Source: Psychroflexus halocasei | Lineage (GTDB): Bacteria; Bacteroidota; Bacteroidia; Flavobacteriales; Flavobacteriaceae | DNA length: 64,000 bases | Reading direction: 5' to 3' | Assembly (NCBI RefSeq): GCF_900107595.1 | Contig: NZ_FNQF01000001.1 | Span: 186,001 to 250,000, forward strand | In this document: piece by piece, positions 18,044-27,199 of the stretch | Position numbering within the stretch: position 1 is the first letter of the stretch | Layout of the letters: each line of letters begins with the position of its first letter | Program-made: the position numbers and the translations under genes | Notes under the pieces: generated by a model | What the model saw: only the letters and a program-made list of their open reading frames with translations | Database searches by the model: none | Told to the model about the DNA's origin: nothing

Positions 18044-19186
18044 ATGGATTTTAAGCTAACAGAAGAGCATGAAATGATTCGCCAAGCGGCGCGTGATTTT
18101 GCTAAAAATGAGCTCCTTCCAGGAGTTATCGAGAGAGATGAGAAACAAGAATTCCCAAAAGAGCAAATCAGTAAACTTGGTGAACTTGGATTTCTTGGAA
18201 TGATGGCTTCTCCTGAATACGGCGGTGGCGGAATGGACACCGTTTCTTACGTTCTTGCAATGGAAGAACTTTCTAAAGTAGATGCATCAGCATCTGTTGT
18301 TGTTTCTGTTAACAACTCTTTGGTTTGTTGGGGTCTTGACACTTACGGATCTGAAGAGCAGAAGAAAAAATATCTTTCAAAATTAACGACTGGCGAAAAA
18401 ATTGGTGCATTTTGTTTAAGTGAACCTGAAGCTGGTAGTGATGCAACTTCACAAAAAACAACTGCAATTGACAAAGGTGATCATTACGTCATCAATGGAA
18501 CTAAAAACTGGATTACCAACGGGAATTCAGCTGATATTTACCTTGTGATTGCTCAAACTGATAGAGAGAAAAAACATAAAGGCATCAATGCTTTTATCGT
18601 TGAAAAAGGTATGGAAGGTTTTGAAGTTGGTCCTAAAGAACAAAAAATGGGAATTCGTGGAAGCGATACGCATTCATTAAACTTTAATGATGTTAAAGTT
18701 CCTAAAGAAAATAGAATTGGTGAAGATGGATTTGGTTTTAAATTTGCCATGAAAACGCTTTCTGGCGGCCGCATCGGTATTGCTGCTCAAGCTCTAGGGA
18801 TTGCATCTGGCGCTTATGAGTTAGCAAAAGAATATGCAAAAACAAGAAAAGCTTTTGGTACTGAAATCATGAACCACCAAGCAATTGCATTCAAAATTGC
18901 TGATATGCACACACATATTGAAGCGGCTCGTCACTTAGTGATGAAGGCTGCTTGTGATAAAGACAATGGTGAAAACTATGATTTATCAGGTGCAATGGCT
19001 AAATTATACGCTTCTCAAGTCGCGATGGATGTGACAACAGAAGCTGTGCAAGTGCATGGTGGTAATGGATATGTAAAAGAATATCACGTCGAAAGATTAA
19101 TGCGTGATGCAAAAATCACTCAAATATATGAAGGAACTTCAGAAATACAGAAAGTTGTCATTTCTAGAAGTGTTTTAAGGGACTAA
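18044..19186 (+). CDS. Short-chain-type acyl-CoA dehydrogenase
   Basis: 380 residues, the usual ACAD length. Family signatures are FCLSEPEAGSDA (around 126-137), the FAD-binding WITNG, and RMLRDAK-type LMRDAKITQIYEGTSEIQ near the C-terminus. The last carries the catalytic base Glu363 in the position used by butyryl-CoA and short-chain enzymes. It would oxidise acyl-CoA to 2-enoyl-CoA in the cytoplasm, passing electrons to electron-transfer flavoprotein. The chain-length preference is inferred. It is monocistronic with its own promoter upstream and a strong bidirectional terminator downstream. Confidence 0.94.
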   Translation: MDFKLTEEHEMIRQAARDFAKNELLPGVIERDEKQEFPKEQISKLGELGFLGMMASPEYGGGGMDTVSYVLAMEELSKVDASASVVVSVNNSLVCWGLDTYGSEEQKKKYLSKLTTGEKIGAFCLSEPEAGSDATSQKTTAIDKGDHYVINGTKNWITNGNSADIYLVIAQTDREKKHKGINAFIVEKGMEGFEVGPKEQKMGIRGSDTHSLNFNDVKVPKENRIGEDGFGFKFAMKTLSGGRIGIAAQALGIASGAYELAKEYAKTRKAFGTEIMNHQAIAFKIADMHTHIEAARHLVMKAACDKDNGENYDLSGAMAKLYASQVAMDVTTEAVQVHGGNGYVKEYHVERLMRDAKITQIYEGTSEIQKVVISRSVLRD

Positions 19187-19206
19187 TCTCTTAAACTTAA
19201 CTCACA

Positions 19207-19244
19207 AAAAAAGAGTCATTTTCAGTTGAAAATGACTCTTTTTT
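19207..19244. terminator. Bidirectional terminator between convergent genes
   Basis: A perfect 17-bp stem (arms 19207-19223 and 19228-19244) has an AGTT loop and A/T-rich flanks on both sides. It serves the acyl-CoA dehydrogenase gene on the plus strand and the pseudouridine synthase gene on the minus strand. Confidence 0.88.
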
Positions 19245-19264
19245 ATTTGGGTAATCATGAACTT

Positions 19265-20074
19265 TTATAACATGCCAAGATTAATAATTTCTTGTTTCGT
19301 TAATGGTCTCATTCGGCCACGTGGTAAATCTTTTTTTGTGAGATTAGCATAAAGTACACGATCAAGCTTATTGATTTCGTATCCTAATTTTGTAAATATC
19401 TTTTGGATAATTTTTGGACGTTGACTTTTTAATTCAACACCCACATTTTTTTTAGATTTATTATCAACATAGCTTACATCTTCAATATAAACTTTGTAAC
19501 CTTCAATGAGAACACCATCTTTTATTTGCTGAAGATGTGCATGGTCTAAGGGTTTCTTTAATTCAACATCATAAATCTGTGAAATCCCAGACTTCATGTT
19601 TGATAATTTCTTAGCCAAAGTTCCATCATTCGTCATTAATAATAATCCCATTGCTGAACTTTCTAAAGTTCCAACTGGCTTTACAGGTGCTTTCGTTACA
19701 CGTGCAGCCATATCTAAAACCGTCATATTATTATTTCGATAACTCCCTGTTGTAAAAACACTCTTAGGTTTATTTAGTAAAAAATACTCTTTTGGTTCAG
19801 GATTAATCCGACGCCCGTCAAATTTAACTTCATCGTCAAGTTTGACCTTGTGTCCCATTTCAATAATAACTTCGCCATTGACAGTCACACTTCCAGCTTG
19901 TATATAAATATCAGCATCACGTCGCGAACACACGCCAGAGTTGGCAATGTACTTATTCAGGCGCATACCAGCATTTGGATCTTTAATCTGTTTATCGACC
20001 TTGACCTGCTTCAAATTCTTCTTTCCGCCTTTATTTGACTGATTTGATTTAGAATTTGATTTACGTTTATTCAT
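19265..20074 (-). CDS. RluB/RsuA-family pseudouridine synthase
   Basis: The start at 20074 (MNKRKSNSK) is preferred because a promoter lies at 20089-20122, inside the longer alternative frame. That gives 269 residues: a Lys/Ser/Asn-rich basic tail, an S4 RNA-binding domain (RLNKYIANSGVCSRRDAD), then the catalytic domain. In that domain the usual GRLD catalytic motif appears changed: the sequence reads PVGTLESSAMGLLLMTNDG, where family members typically have GRLDxxTxGLLLLTNDG. The usual catalytic Asp is therefore replaced at this position, as Glu in GTLE. It would act on 23S or 16S rRNA if active. The downstream terminator is shared. Confidence 0.82.
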   Translation of the reverse strand: MNKRKSNSKSNQSNKGGKKNLKQVKVDKQIKDPNAGMRLNKYIANSGVCSRRDADIYIQAGSVTVNGEVIIEMGHKVKLDDEVKFDGRRINPEPKEYFLLNKPKSVFTTGSYRNNNMTVLDMAARVTKAPVKPVGTLESSAMGLLLMTNDGTLAKKLSNMKSGISQIYDVELKKPLDHAHLQQIKDGVLIEGYKVYIEDVSYVDNKSKKNVGVELKSQRPKIIQKIFTKLGYEINKLDRVLYANLTKKDLPRGRMRPLTKQEIINLGML

Positions 20075-20088
20075 TCTCTCAATTTTTT

Positions 20089-20122
20089 GCAAATGTAAGC
20101 TATAATAATGAAGAATAACAAA
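20089..20122 (-). promoter_or_regulatory. Promoter of the pseudouridine synthase gene
   Basis: On the minus strand TTTG (20119-20122), 21 bases, then TACATTTGC (20089-20097). It sits just after the UbiA gene stop and 15 bases before the ATG at 20074, so it decides the start of the downstream gene. Confidence 0.8.
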
Positions 20123-20129
20123 TCTGAAC

Positions 20130-21032
20130 CTAGAATAAACGTTTAATAACTTGCTGGATATCAATTAATGCAATACTGAAAATACCCAAAACGATTAAAA
20201 ATTTCAAAAAATTATGAAGCAAAACATAATCATGCCAATGAATAGAATTCCATAGTTTGATGATGAATGCAACAAAAAATATGACAGTAAAAATAAAATA
20301 ATACAGCATTAAGCCAATGTCATAAGAATTAATCAAGATAAAAGCTGGTATAAAAAGCAGCAATACCAAAAAAGTAATCAGCTTTCGAGTAAACTGTGTC
20401 CCATAAATGACAGGAATCGTATAATATGATTGTGCAAAATCACCTCTCAAGTTCTCAAGATCTTTCACCAATTCACGAATACTTATTAAAAGAAATAAGA
20501 AAAATGCATGAATAAAAATAACAGGAGCAAAATTTTGATAATAAACGAAAATTATAAAAAATGGAAGTGTTGCTAACAAAGATGCCGTCAAGGTTCCGAT
20601 GAAAGGATATTTCTTTAGTTTATGAGAATATAACCACAAAAGAAATATATAGACCGAGAAGAAAATAACAGCCTTAAAAGCGACATAACTCGCTAAAATA
20701 ACACACAGAAAATTCAATGAAAAATAGACACCTAACTTTGTGTTTTGACTGACATAGTTGTCAAGCAAAGTTTTTTGAGGCCTATTGATTAAATCTTTCT
20801 CAGAATCATAAAAATTATTGATGATATATCCAGAGGCGATGGCCAATGAACTCGACAAAACAATAAGAAATAAATTGGAATCAAGCACAACATCTCGAAT
20901 AGGAATATCAGGCGCCATAATAAAAATGGAAGCCAAATATTGCGCAATCACTAAAACAAGAATATTGTAACCTCTGACAACAGAAAATAAACTGAAAAAC
21001 TTAAGAATAATTTTTCTGCTTCCTGAAGCCAT
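20130..21032 (-). CDS. UbiA-family prenyltransferase
   Basis: 300 residues, strongly hydrophobic with about eight to nine membrane helices. It has both Asp-rich motifs of the UbiA superfamily, NNFYDSEKDLINRP (first, prenyl-diphosphate/Mg2+ site) and RELVKDLENLRGD (second). It attaches a prenyl chain to an acceptor in the inner membrane. Close flavobacterial relatives are usually labelled geranylgeranylglycerol-phosphate geranylgeranyltransferase, but the acceptor cannot be read from sequence. It lies 12 bases after mevalonate kinase in the same transcription unit, which fits use of isoprenoid diphosphates. Confidence 0.88.
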   Translation of the reverse strand: MASGSRKIILKFFSLFSVVRGYNILVLVIAQYLASIFIMAPDIPIRDVVLDSNLFLIVLSSSLAIASGYIINNFYDSEKDLINRPQKTLLDNYVSQNTKLGVYFSLNFLCVILASYVAFKAVIFFSVYIFLLWLYSHKLKKYPFIGTLTASLLATLPFFIIFVYYQNFAPVIFIHAFFLFLLISIRELVKDLENLRGDFAQSYYTIPVIYGTQFTRKLITFLVLLLFIPAFILINSYDIGLMLYYFIFTVIFFVAFIIKLWNSIHWHDYVLLHNFLKFLIVLGIFSIALIDIQQVIKRLF

Positions 21033-21044
21033 TTTTTTTAATAT

Positions 21045-21983
21045 CTAAAATGTATAAACTACCTCTAATTTGTGATCACTCAAAGCTTTTTGTGCTTTTT
21101 CAAAATCTTCAGTAAAACCTAAAATATAACCACCTCCGCCAGAACCGCAAAGTTTAAGATAGTAAGCATTTGTATCAATTCCCTTTTTCCATAAGTCATG
21201 GAATTTCTGAGGAATCATCGGTTTAAAATTATCTAGGACAACATTCGATAAATTTTTGACATTTGTAAATAATGATTTAAAATCACCTTTTAAGAAATCG
21301 TCAACACAAGCATCAGTGTGTTTTACAAATTTATCTTTAATCATGTTTTTAAAGCCTTCTTGCTTCATATTTTCCATAAAGATGCTGACCATTGGTGCAG
21401 TTTCACCAACAATTCCACTATCTAAAAGAAAAACTGCGCCTTTGCCTGAAGTCGTTTGAGAAGGAATACCAGCTGGCTCTAAATCTTCATGAGACTTAAT
21501 TAAAATCGGTAAGCTTAAATAACTATTTAAAGGATCGAGACCTGATGATTTACCATGAAAGAAAGACTCCATTTTTGAGAAAATTCTTTTTAATTGTAGA
21601 AGCTTTTCTCTACCAAGATTTTCCAATACAGTTATTCGGTTAAGCGCATATTTGTCATAAATTGCAGCAACTAAAGCACCACTACTCCCAACACCATAAC
21701 CTTGCGGAATGCTACTGTCAAAATATAAACCTGCTTTAACATCAGATTTTAGTTTATCAATATCAAAAGTGACTTCACTCTCAGAATCAGAACTAACATC
21801 TTCAAGATAGTTAGCAAATTTTAAAAGTTCTTGATTAGATTTTTTCGCTTTCCCATCAAGATTTTCATCAACCTTTAAAGCGCCATTATAAAAATTATAA
21901 GGAATAGAAAGACCTTTAGAATCTTTGATAATTCCGTATTCACCAAAAAGAAGAATTTTTGAATAAAATAATGGCCCTTTCAT
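21045..21983 (-). CDS. Mevalonate kinase-like GHMP kinase
   Basis: 312 residues. The start KILLFGEYGI matches the mevalonate kinase N-terminal motif, and the GHMP ATP-loop reads PQGYGVGSSGALVAA. A C-terminal LCGSGGGGYILGF matches GHMP motif 3. It would phosphorylate mevalonate in the isoprenoid pathway. The neighbouring mevalonate-diphosphate decarboxylase gene and the UbiA gene downstream support this. It has its own promoter at 22012-22043, so it is not simply co-transcribed with the decarboxylase. Phosphomevalonate kinase is a weaker alternative. Confidence 0.87.
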   Translation of the reverse strand: MKGPLFYSKILLFGEYGIIKDSKGLSIPYNFYNGALKVDENLDGKAKKSNQELLKFANYLEDVSSDSESEVTFDIDKLKSDVKAGLYFDSSIPQGYGVGSSGALVAAIYDKYALNRITVLENLGREKLLQLKRIFSKMESFFHGKSSGLDPLNSYLSLPILIKSHEDLEPAGIPSQTTSGKGAVFLLDSGIVGETAPMVSIFMENMKQEGFKNMIKDKFVKHTDACVDDFLKGDFKSLFTNVKNLSNVVLDNFKPMIPQKFHDLWKKGIDTNAYYLKLCGSGGGGYILGFTEDFEKAQKALSDHKLEVVYTF

Positions 21984-22011
21984 ATTATTGAATTTTTCAT
22001 GGTTAGTTGCG

Positions 22012-22043
22012 CCAAAATTAAATATTTCTTAAAGTCTAGCAAA
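22012..22043 (-). promoter_or_regulatory. Promoter of mevalonate kinase-ubiA
   Basis: On the minus strand TTTG (22040-22043), 19 bases, then TAATTTTGG (22012-22020). It matches the phylum consensus and sits 28 bases upstream of the ATG. Confidence 0.75.
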
Positions 22044-22069
22044 GCTTTACTTGATTAATTAACAGTCTC

Positions 22070-23134
22070 TTATTTGATGTTCACGTAATCTTTGATATAT
22101 TCTTCAACTTGACAGAACTGCTTTAGCTCACTTTCAATAAAATTTTCAACCTCAGACTTCGCAGAAGTTGAAAACAACAAATGCACGTTAGCACCTGCAT
22201 CTAAAGTAAAACCTAACGGGAGTTTGGTGTCTTTTCTAAACTTCCAAATGCGTTCAATAATTTCTAAAGTATTTGATCTCATCAAAATAAAATAAGGCTG
22301 ACTCGTCATCATCATCGCATGTAAGCTTAAAGCTTCTGATTCTACGATTTCAAAAAAACGCTTATAATCGCCTGAGGCTAACACAGTTTTCATAGCTATG
22401 ATATGCTGATTAGCTTGCTTAAAACGCTGCTCCGCAAATGGATGATCATGCATTAAATTATGACCAACACTGCTGCTCACTTGTTTCTGACCTTTATCGA
22501 CTAATAAAATATAATCTTGAAAATCCTTAAAATTCGGATGCAAAGCTTGGTTGTATTTAATGCCGTAATAGTTTGAACTTTCAGGAATTTCTGAATGCTC
22601 GCCCCACACTACCAAATCGCCAGATGTACTTCTACAAGCACTACCTGAACCTAAACGTGCCAAAAATGAAGTTTTGAGTTGCTCATATTCTTCTGTTAGC
22701 TGACTAAATGATTTCTCGGCTTCCATTATCGCTTTTGCCAAAGCTGCCATACCACTTGCTGAAGAGGCAATACCACTGCTATGCGGAAAAGTATTACTTG
22801 TATGTATCTCTAATTCATATTGCTTTAGAAAAGGAACATAAGCATCAATACGCTCAAAAAAAGATTTGATTTTCGGCTTGAAATCAGCTGCTTTTTCTCC
22901 TTCAAAAAAAACATCAAATACAAATTTATCAGATTTATTTTCTGATTTAAAAACCAATTTGGTCTCAGTTCTGCAAGTGTTTAAAGTAAAGCTAATCGAA
23001 GTATTCGTAGGCAATTGCTCGCCATACTTCCCCCAATATTTAACCAAAGCTATATTGCTAGGAGCTGAAACTGAAAAGCCTTTTCCTAATAGATATTCAG
23101 CTTTCTCATGACAAATAAATTCTGGCTTTTGCAT
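22070..23134 (-). CDS. mvaD: Diphosphomevalonate decarboxylase
   Basis: 354 residues from the ATG at 23134 (MQKPEFICHEKA). A -7 element (23149-23157) covers the alternative upstream start at 23152, so the shorter form is preferred. The family motif SAPSNIALVKYWGK is near residue 28, followed by LPTNTSISFTL. The GHMP loop FPHSSGIASSASGMAALAKA is central and the C-terminal part has FTLDAGANVHLL. It converts mevalonate diphosphate to isopentenyl diphosphate with ATP. It is a separate unit from mevalonate kinase and is divergent from tspO. Confidence 0.94.
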   Translation of the reverse strand: MQKPEFICHEKAEYLLGKGFSVSAPSNIALVKYWGKYGEQLPTNTSISFTLNTCRTETKLVFKSENKSDKFVFDVFFEGEKAADFKPKIKSFFERIDAYVPFLKQYELEIHTSNTFPHSSGIASSASGMAALAKAIMEAEKSFSQLTEEYEQLKTSFLARLGSGSACRSTSGDLVVWGEHSEIPESSNYYGIKYNQALHPNFKDFQDYILLVDKGQKQVSSSVGHNLMHDHPFAEQRFKQANQHIIAMKTVLASGDYKRFFEIVESEALSLHAMMMTSQPYFILMRSNTLEIIERIWKFRKDTKLPLGFTLDAGANVHLLFSTSAKSEVENFIESELKQFCQVEEYIKDYVNIK

Positions 23135-23148
23135 AAAAAATATTTTAG

Positions 23149-23157
23149 GCAAAGATA
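23149..23157 (-). promoter_or_regulatory. -7 element of the mvaD promoter
   Basis: TATCTTTGC on the minus strand, 14 bases upstream of the chosen ATG. A clear TTTG at the right distance was not found, so only the -7 element is called. Confidence 0.6.
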
Positions 23158-23226
23158 GCAGACACTTTGAAATTTTTATTGTGAGAAAGATTTAAAATTT
23201 TTATTTTGCTTATTCAAAAGAAATTT

Positions 23227-23709
23227 ATGAGATCAAAGCTTGCTGTCAAAATTCTCATTTCTATCCTCATTTGTCTTGGTGTTGGCCTCATCGCGTCTGT
23301 TGCAACACAAAGCTCGGTTAACACTTGGTTCACAACTTTAGAAAAACCATTTTTCAACCCACCAGCTTGGCTTTTTGCTCCCGTTTGGATTGTGCTTTAT
23401 ATCTTGATGGGAATTTCAGTTGCGCTTGTTTGGCATAAAGGTTTGTACCATTTATGGGTAAAGACAGCCATTTATCACTTTGGCTTTCAGCTTTTATTAA
23501 ACGCTTTATGGTCTATTGCATTCTTCGGATTAATGTCACCTATCTTCGGACTTGTCGTTATTCTTTCGCTCATTGTCCTTCTATTGTTGACTTATAAATG
23601 GTTTAAAGTCGTTTATAAACCCGCAGCCTATTTATTGATTCCATACATGATATGGATCTTTTTTGCGGCTGCTCTCAATTTTGAGATTTGGCGACTCAAT
23701 TCTTTTTAA
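23227..23709 (+). CDS. TspO/MBR-family membrane protein
   Basis: 160 residues from the ATG at 23227 (MRSKLAVKILIS). An ATG at 23206 would add seven residues but lies immediately after a possible -7 box. There are five hydrophobic helices and the conserved features EKPFFNPPAWLFAPVWIVLYILMG, WSIAFFG and a final AAALNFEIW. Bacterial TspO proteins bind porphyrins and regulate tetrapyrrole or stress responses in the membrane. The cellular role here is inferred. It is convergent with the next gene, with only three bases between the stops. Confidence 0.9.
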   Translation: MRSKLAVKILISILICLGVGLIASVATQSSVNTWFTTLEKPFFNPPAWLFAPVWIVLYILMGISVALVWHKGLYHLWVKTAIYHFGFQLLLNALWSIAFFGLMSPIFGLVVILSLIVLLLLTYKWFKVVYKPAAYLLIPYMIWIFFAAALNFEIWRLNSF

Positions 23710-23712
23710 AAT

Positions 23713-24942
23713 TTAAGATTCAGCAATTGCTTCTGCAACATGGTAAGCACTTGTCCAAGCATTTTGGAAATTAAAACCACCTGTGATTGCATCAATATTT
23801 AGCGCTTCACCGATAATATAAAGTTGAGGATGCAATTTACTTTCAAAAGTTTTGAAATCAATTTCTTTTAATTCAACACCGCCGGCTGTCACAAATTCAT
23901 CTTTAAATGTACTTTTACCTGTCACCTTCAATTTTGAATTTAAAAGAACTGAAATTAAATCAGTTTGGTTTTTTCTTGATAAATCTGCCCATTTTTGTGT
24001 TTCTTCAATTTTTGATTTTTGAAGAACTTTCAACCAAAAACGCTTGGGTAAATTTTCAACAGAAAAAGTTGACATCTGTTTTTTAGGAAAATCTTTTTGT
24101 TGTGCTGTTAATAAATTTGATAAAGATTCTGCTGAATGCTGAGGAAGCCAATTCACATGAAGTTGAAATTGATAATCAAGCCGATTTAAATCACGTGCGC
24201 CCCAGGCTGAAAGTTTTAAAATTGCCGGCCCGCTTAAACCCCAATGTGTGATTAAAGTATCGCCATCAGAACTCAAAACTAAGTGTTTACCTTCATAAAC
24301 TTTCACTTCTGTCGGCAGAGCTAAACCTTGTAAACCTTTTAGCAAAGCATCTTCAATATGAAATGTAAATAGCGAAGGAACAGCTTCTATAATCTGATGT
24401 CCAAGATTTCTCATAAGCTTCCACATTTGTTGGCTACTCCCTGAAGCAATAATTAAATACTCAGTTGAATAATTTTCTTGAGTTGTTTTAACAGACCATG
24501 AATCATTTATTTTTTCAATAGATTTGACGGCTTGAGAGGTTTTATAATCAACTTTATATTTATGAGCTTCGCTTAAAAAACAATCAATAATTGTTTGAGA
24601 ATCATCTGAAGTTGGAAAAATTCGGCCGTCTTCTTCAATCTTGAGTTCAACACCTCTTTCTTCAAGCCACGCCATCATATCGCCTGTCATAAATCGATGA
24701 AAAGGACCTCGCAATTCTTTCTCACCACGCGGATAGTTTTTAGACAATTCTTTCGGAAGAAATTCAGCGTGCGTTACATTACATCGACCTCCGCCCGAAA
24801 TTTTGACTTTATTTAAAAATTTTTTAGTCTTTTCTAGAATCAGAATTTTTAAATCAGGTTTCTTTTTCGCTAAATTAATAGCTGCAAAAAAACCTGAAGC
24901 GCCACCTCCAACAATAATCACATCAAAATTTTGATCACTCAC
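23713..24942 (-). CDS. BaiN/HI0933-like NAD(P)/FAD-dependent flavoprotein, GTG start
   Basis: 409 residues. The FAD-binding Rossmann motif VIIVGGGASGFFAAI is at the N-terminus, followed by the family signature KVKISGGGRCNVTH. The second signature is AGGVELKEID, and the C-terminus has GEALNIDAITGGFNFQNAW. It is a cytoplasmic flavoprotein of the YhiN/HI0933 family, whose physiological reaction is mostly unknown. The start codon is GTG at 24940-24942, as no ATG precedes the FAD motif. It is convergent with tspO. Confidence 0.9.
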   Translation of the reverse strand: MSDQNFDVIIVGGGASGFFAAINLAKKKPDLKILILEKTKKFLNKVKISGGGRCNVTHAEFLPKELSKNYPRGEKELRGPFHRFMTGDMMAWLEERGVELKIEEDGRIFPTSDDSQTIIDCFLSEAHKYKVDYKTSQAVKSIEKINDSWSVKTTQENYSTEYLIIASGSSQQMWKLMRNLGHQIIEAVPSLFTFHIEDALLKGLQGLALPTEVKVYEGKHLVLSSDGDTLITHWGLSGPAILKLSAWGARDLNRLDYQFQLHVNWLPQHSAESLSNLLTAQQKDFPKKQMSTFSVENLPKRFWLKVLQKSKIEETQKWADLSRKNQTDLISVLLNSKLKVTGKSTFKDEFVTAGGVELKEIDFKTFESKLHPQLYIIGEALNIDAITGGFNFQNAWTSAYHVAEAIAES

Positions 24943-24984
24943 TTCTAAATATTTTCTACAAAAATAGACTTTTGAAAAGTAAAC

Positions 24985-27117
24985 TTAGGATAAGGTCTTT
25001 TCTAATTTCAATTGAATTCTTTTTCGGTTGATATCAACATCTAAAACTTTAACCAAAATCTGCTGGTGCAAACTTACATGCGCATTCACATCTTTCACAA
25101 ATTCATCAGCCAGATTGGAGACATGAATCAAACCACTTTCTTTAATACCAAGGTCAACAAAACAACCAAAGTTGGTGATATTATTGACGATTCCTGGTAA
25201 CAGCTGTCCTTCTTCCAAATCTTCAATCGTCTTGATATTTTGATTAAAAGCAAAAGCTTTTGCCGTTTCCCGTTGATCTAAACCTGCTTTTTCTAATTCA
25301 TTAATGATATCTTGAAGGCTATAAAGTCCAACTTCATCTGTCTGATATTTCTCAAAATCAATTTGTGACAAAACCGATTTGTTGCCGATTAAATCTTCAA
25401 TTTTTAAGCCTTCACTTTTTGCCATTTTTTTGACAACATCATATTGTTCTGGATGAACAGCAGAATCATCTAAAGGATTTTTAGAATTTTTAACTCTTAA
25501 AAAACCTGCGGACAATTGATAAGCTTTATCGCCTAAACGCTTTACTTTTTTGAGTTCAGCACGCGATTTAAAACCCTGATTTTCCTGTCGGTAATCAACA
25601 ATATTTTTAGCCAAACCAGAACCGATTCCCGAGACATAGCTCAATAAAGAATAACTTGCTGTATTGAGATTAATGCCAACAGAATTAACACAACTTTCGA
25701 CAACACGATCCAAGCTTTTCTTCAACTGAGATTGATCAACATCATGTTGATATTGGCCAACACCAATGGATTTAGGATCAATTTTGACTAGCTCAGCCAA
25801 AGGATCTTGTAAACGTCGACCAATGGAAATTGCTCCACGCACAGTGACATCGTAATTTGGAAACTCTTCTCGTGCAATTGAAGACGCAGAATAAATTGAA
25901 GCACCAGCTTCACTTACCACAAAAACCTCAGGCGCATGCTTGAAATAAATACGTTTGACCAAAGCTTCTGTTTCACGAGAGGCTGTACCATTACCAATAG
26001 CGATGGCTTTAATTTTATAAGCTTCAACTAAAGTGCTGATTTTTTTGATAGCCTCTTTAGATTTATTTTGAGGTGCATGCGGAAAAATAGTTTCGTTGTG
26101 TTTTAAATTTCCTTCAGCATCTAAACAAACAACTTTACAGCCTGTTCTAAAGCCTGGATCTATTGCCAAGACTTCTTTTTCACCTAATGGTGGCGCTAAT
26201 AAAAGCTGTTTCAGATTTTTAGCAAAAACATCTATAGCAGCTTCGTCTGCTTCTTTTTTAGAATTTTGTAATGCTTCATTACTCAAGGAAGGTAGCAGCA
26301 ATCTTTTTAAAGCATCTTGAAGAGATAAACGAATTTGTTCCGCTTCATCTGATTCACTTTTGATGAGTTTTTCTTCAATTTTAGAAAAAATATAAGCATC
26401 ATCAAGTTGTAATTTAACCCTGATAAAGCTTTCTTTTTCGGCACGTTGTATGGCTAAAAATCGATGAGAAGGTATATTTTTCAACCGCTCTGACCAATCA
26501 AAATAATCAACAAATTTCTGGGCTTTGGGTTCATCTTTTTTGGTTTTGATGACTTTCGTTTCAATCAATGCATGATTAGCGTATTGATAACGTAAAAAAT
26601 CTCTGACTGACAAACGCTCAGAAATCCATTCAGCCATAATAAGTCTTGCAGCTTCAAGAACTTCATCAATAGATTTTAAATCTTTTGAAATATATTTTTT
26701 AGCAATTTGATTTAAATCTAAATTTTGCTGTGCCATGATCATTTTTGCTAAAGGCTCAACACCTTGCTCACGGGCAACATCAGCTTTTGTTTTTCGTTTC
26801 TTTTTATAAGGCAAATAAAGATCTTCAAGCTTGGTGAGATCTTGTGTTTTTTTGATATTCAGTTTTAATTCTTCTGTTAGATCACCTTGACTTTCTAAAG
26901 TTTCAAGAATACTTGTACGCCTCGTTTCAAGTTTTTCATAAGTTTCCTTGGCCTTGATAATATTCTCAATTTGCACCTCATCAAGATTACCAGTGTGCTC
27001 TTTTCGGTAACGTGCAATAAAAGGAATTGTCGCATCGGCATTGATTAATTCAAGCGTTGCTGACAATTGAGACAAAGCAATTCCGGTTTGTTTTTGAACA
27101 AAATCATTGAGTTGCAT
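24985..27117 (-). CDS. tex: Tex-family RNA-binding transcription accessory protein
   Basis: About 710 residues from the ATG at 27117 (MQLNDFVQKQTG). The longer start at 27138 overlaps a -7 promoter box. The order is the N-terminal Tex helical region with PFIARYRKEHTGNLDE, a YqgF-like RNase H fold (LAIDPGFRTGCKVVCLD, here VLAIDPGFRTG), tandem helix-hairpin-helix (GIGSGLAKNIVDYR, with the typical SxVSGIG lead) and a C-terminal S1 domain (GQLLPGIVNNITNFGCFVDLG). It binds nucleic acid in the cytoplasm and influences transcription. Monocistronic. Confidence 0.95.
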   Translation of the reverse strand: MQLNDFVQKQTGIALSQLSATLELINADATIPFIARYRKEHTGNLDEVQIENIIKAKETYEKLETRRTSILETLESQGDLTEELKLNIKKTQDLTKLEDLYLPYKKKRKTKADVAREQGVEPLAKMIMAQQNLDLNQIAKKYISKDLKSIDEVLEAARLIMAEWISERLSVRDFLRYQYANHALIETKVIKTKKDEPKAQKFVDYFDWSERLKNIPSHRFLAIQRAEKESFIRVKLQLDDAYIFSKIEEKLIKSESDEAEQIRLSLQDALKRLLLPSLSNEALQNSKKEADEAAIDVFAKNLKQLLLAPPLGEKEVLAIDPGFRTGCKVVCLDAEGNLKHNETIFPHAPQNKSKEAIKKISTLVEAYKIKAIAIGNGTASRETEALVKRIYFKHAPEVFVVSEAGASIYSASSIAREEFPNYDVTVRGAISIGRRLQDPLAELVKIDPKSIGVGQYQHDVDQSQLKKSLDRVVESCVNSVGINLNTASYSLLSYVSGIGSGLAKNIVDYRQENQGFKSRAELKKVKRLGDKAYQLSAGFLRVKNSKNPLDDSAVHPEQYDVVKKMAKSEGLKIEDLIGNKSVLSQIDFEKYQTDEVGLYSLQDIINELEKAGLDQRETAKAFAFNQNIKTIEDLEEGQLLPGIVNNITNFGCFVDLGIKESGLIHVSNLADEFVKDVNAHVSLHQQILVKVLDVDINRKRIQLKLEKTLS

Positions 27118-27135
27118 AAAATCAAATTTAGAGTT

Positions 27136-27143
27136 CAAAAATA
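27136..27143 (-). promoter_or_regulatory. -7 element of the tex promoter
   Basis: TATTTTTG on the minus strand, 18 bases upstream of the ATG at 27117. No matching TTTG was found at the expected distance. Confidence 0.5.
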
Positions 27144-27199
27144 CATTTAATCTGATACGAGGCTTAAAATAATAACAAAGAAAATCTCAGCTTTTCAAG

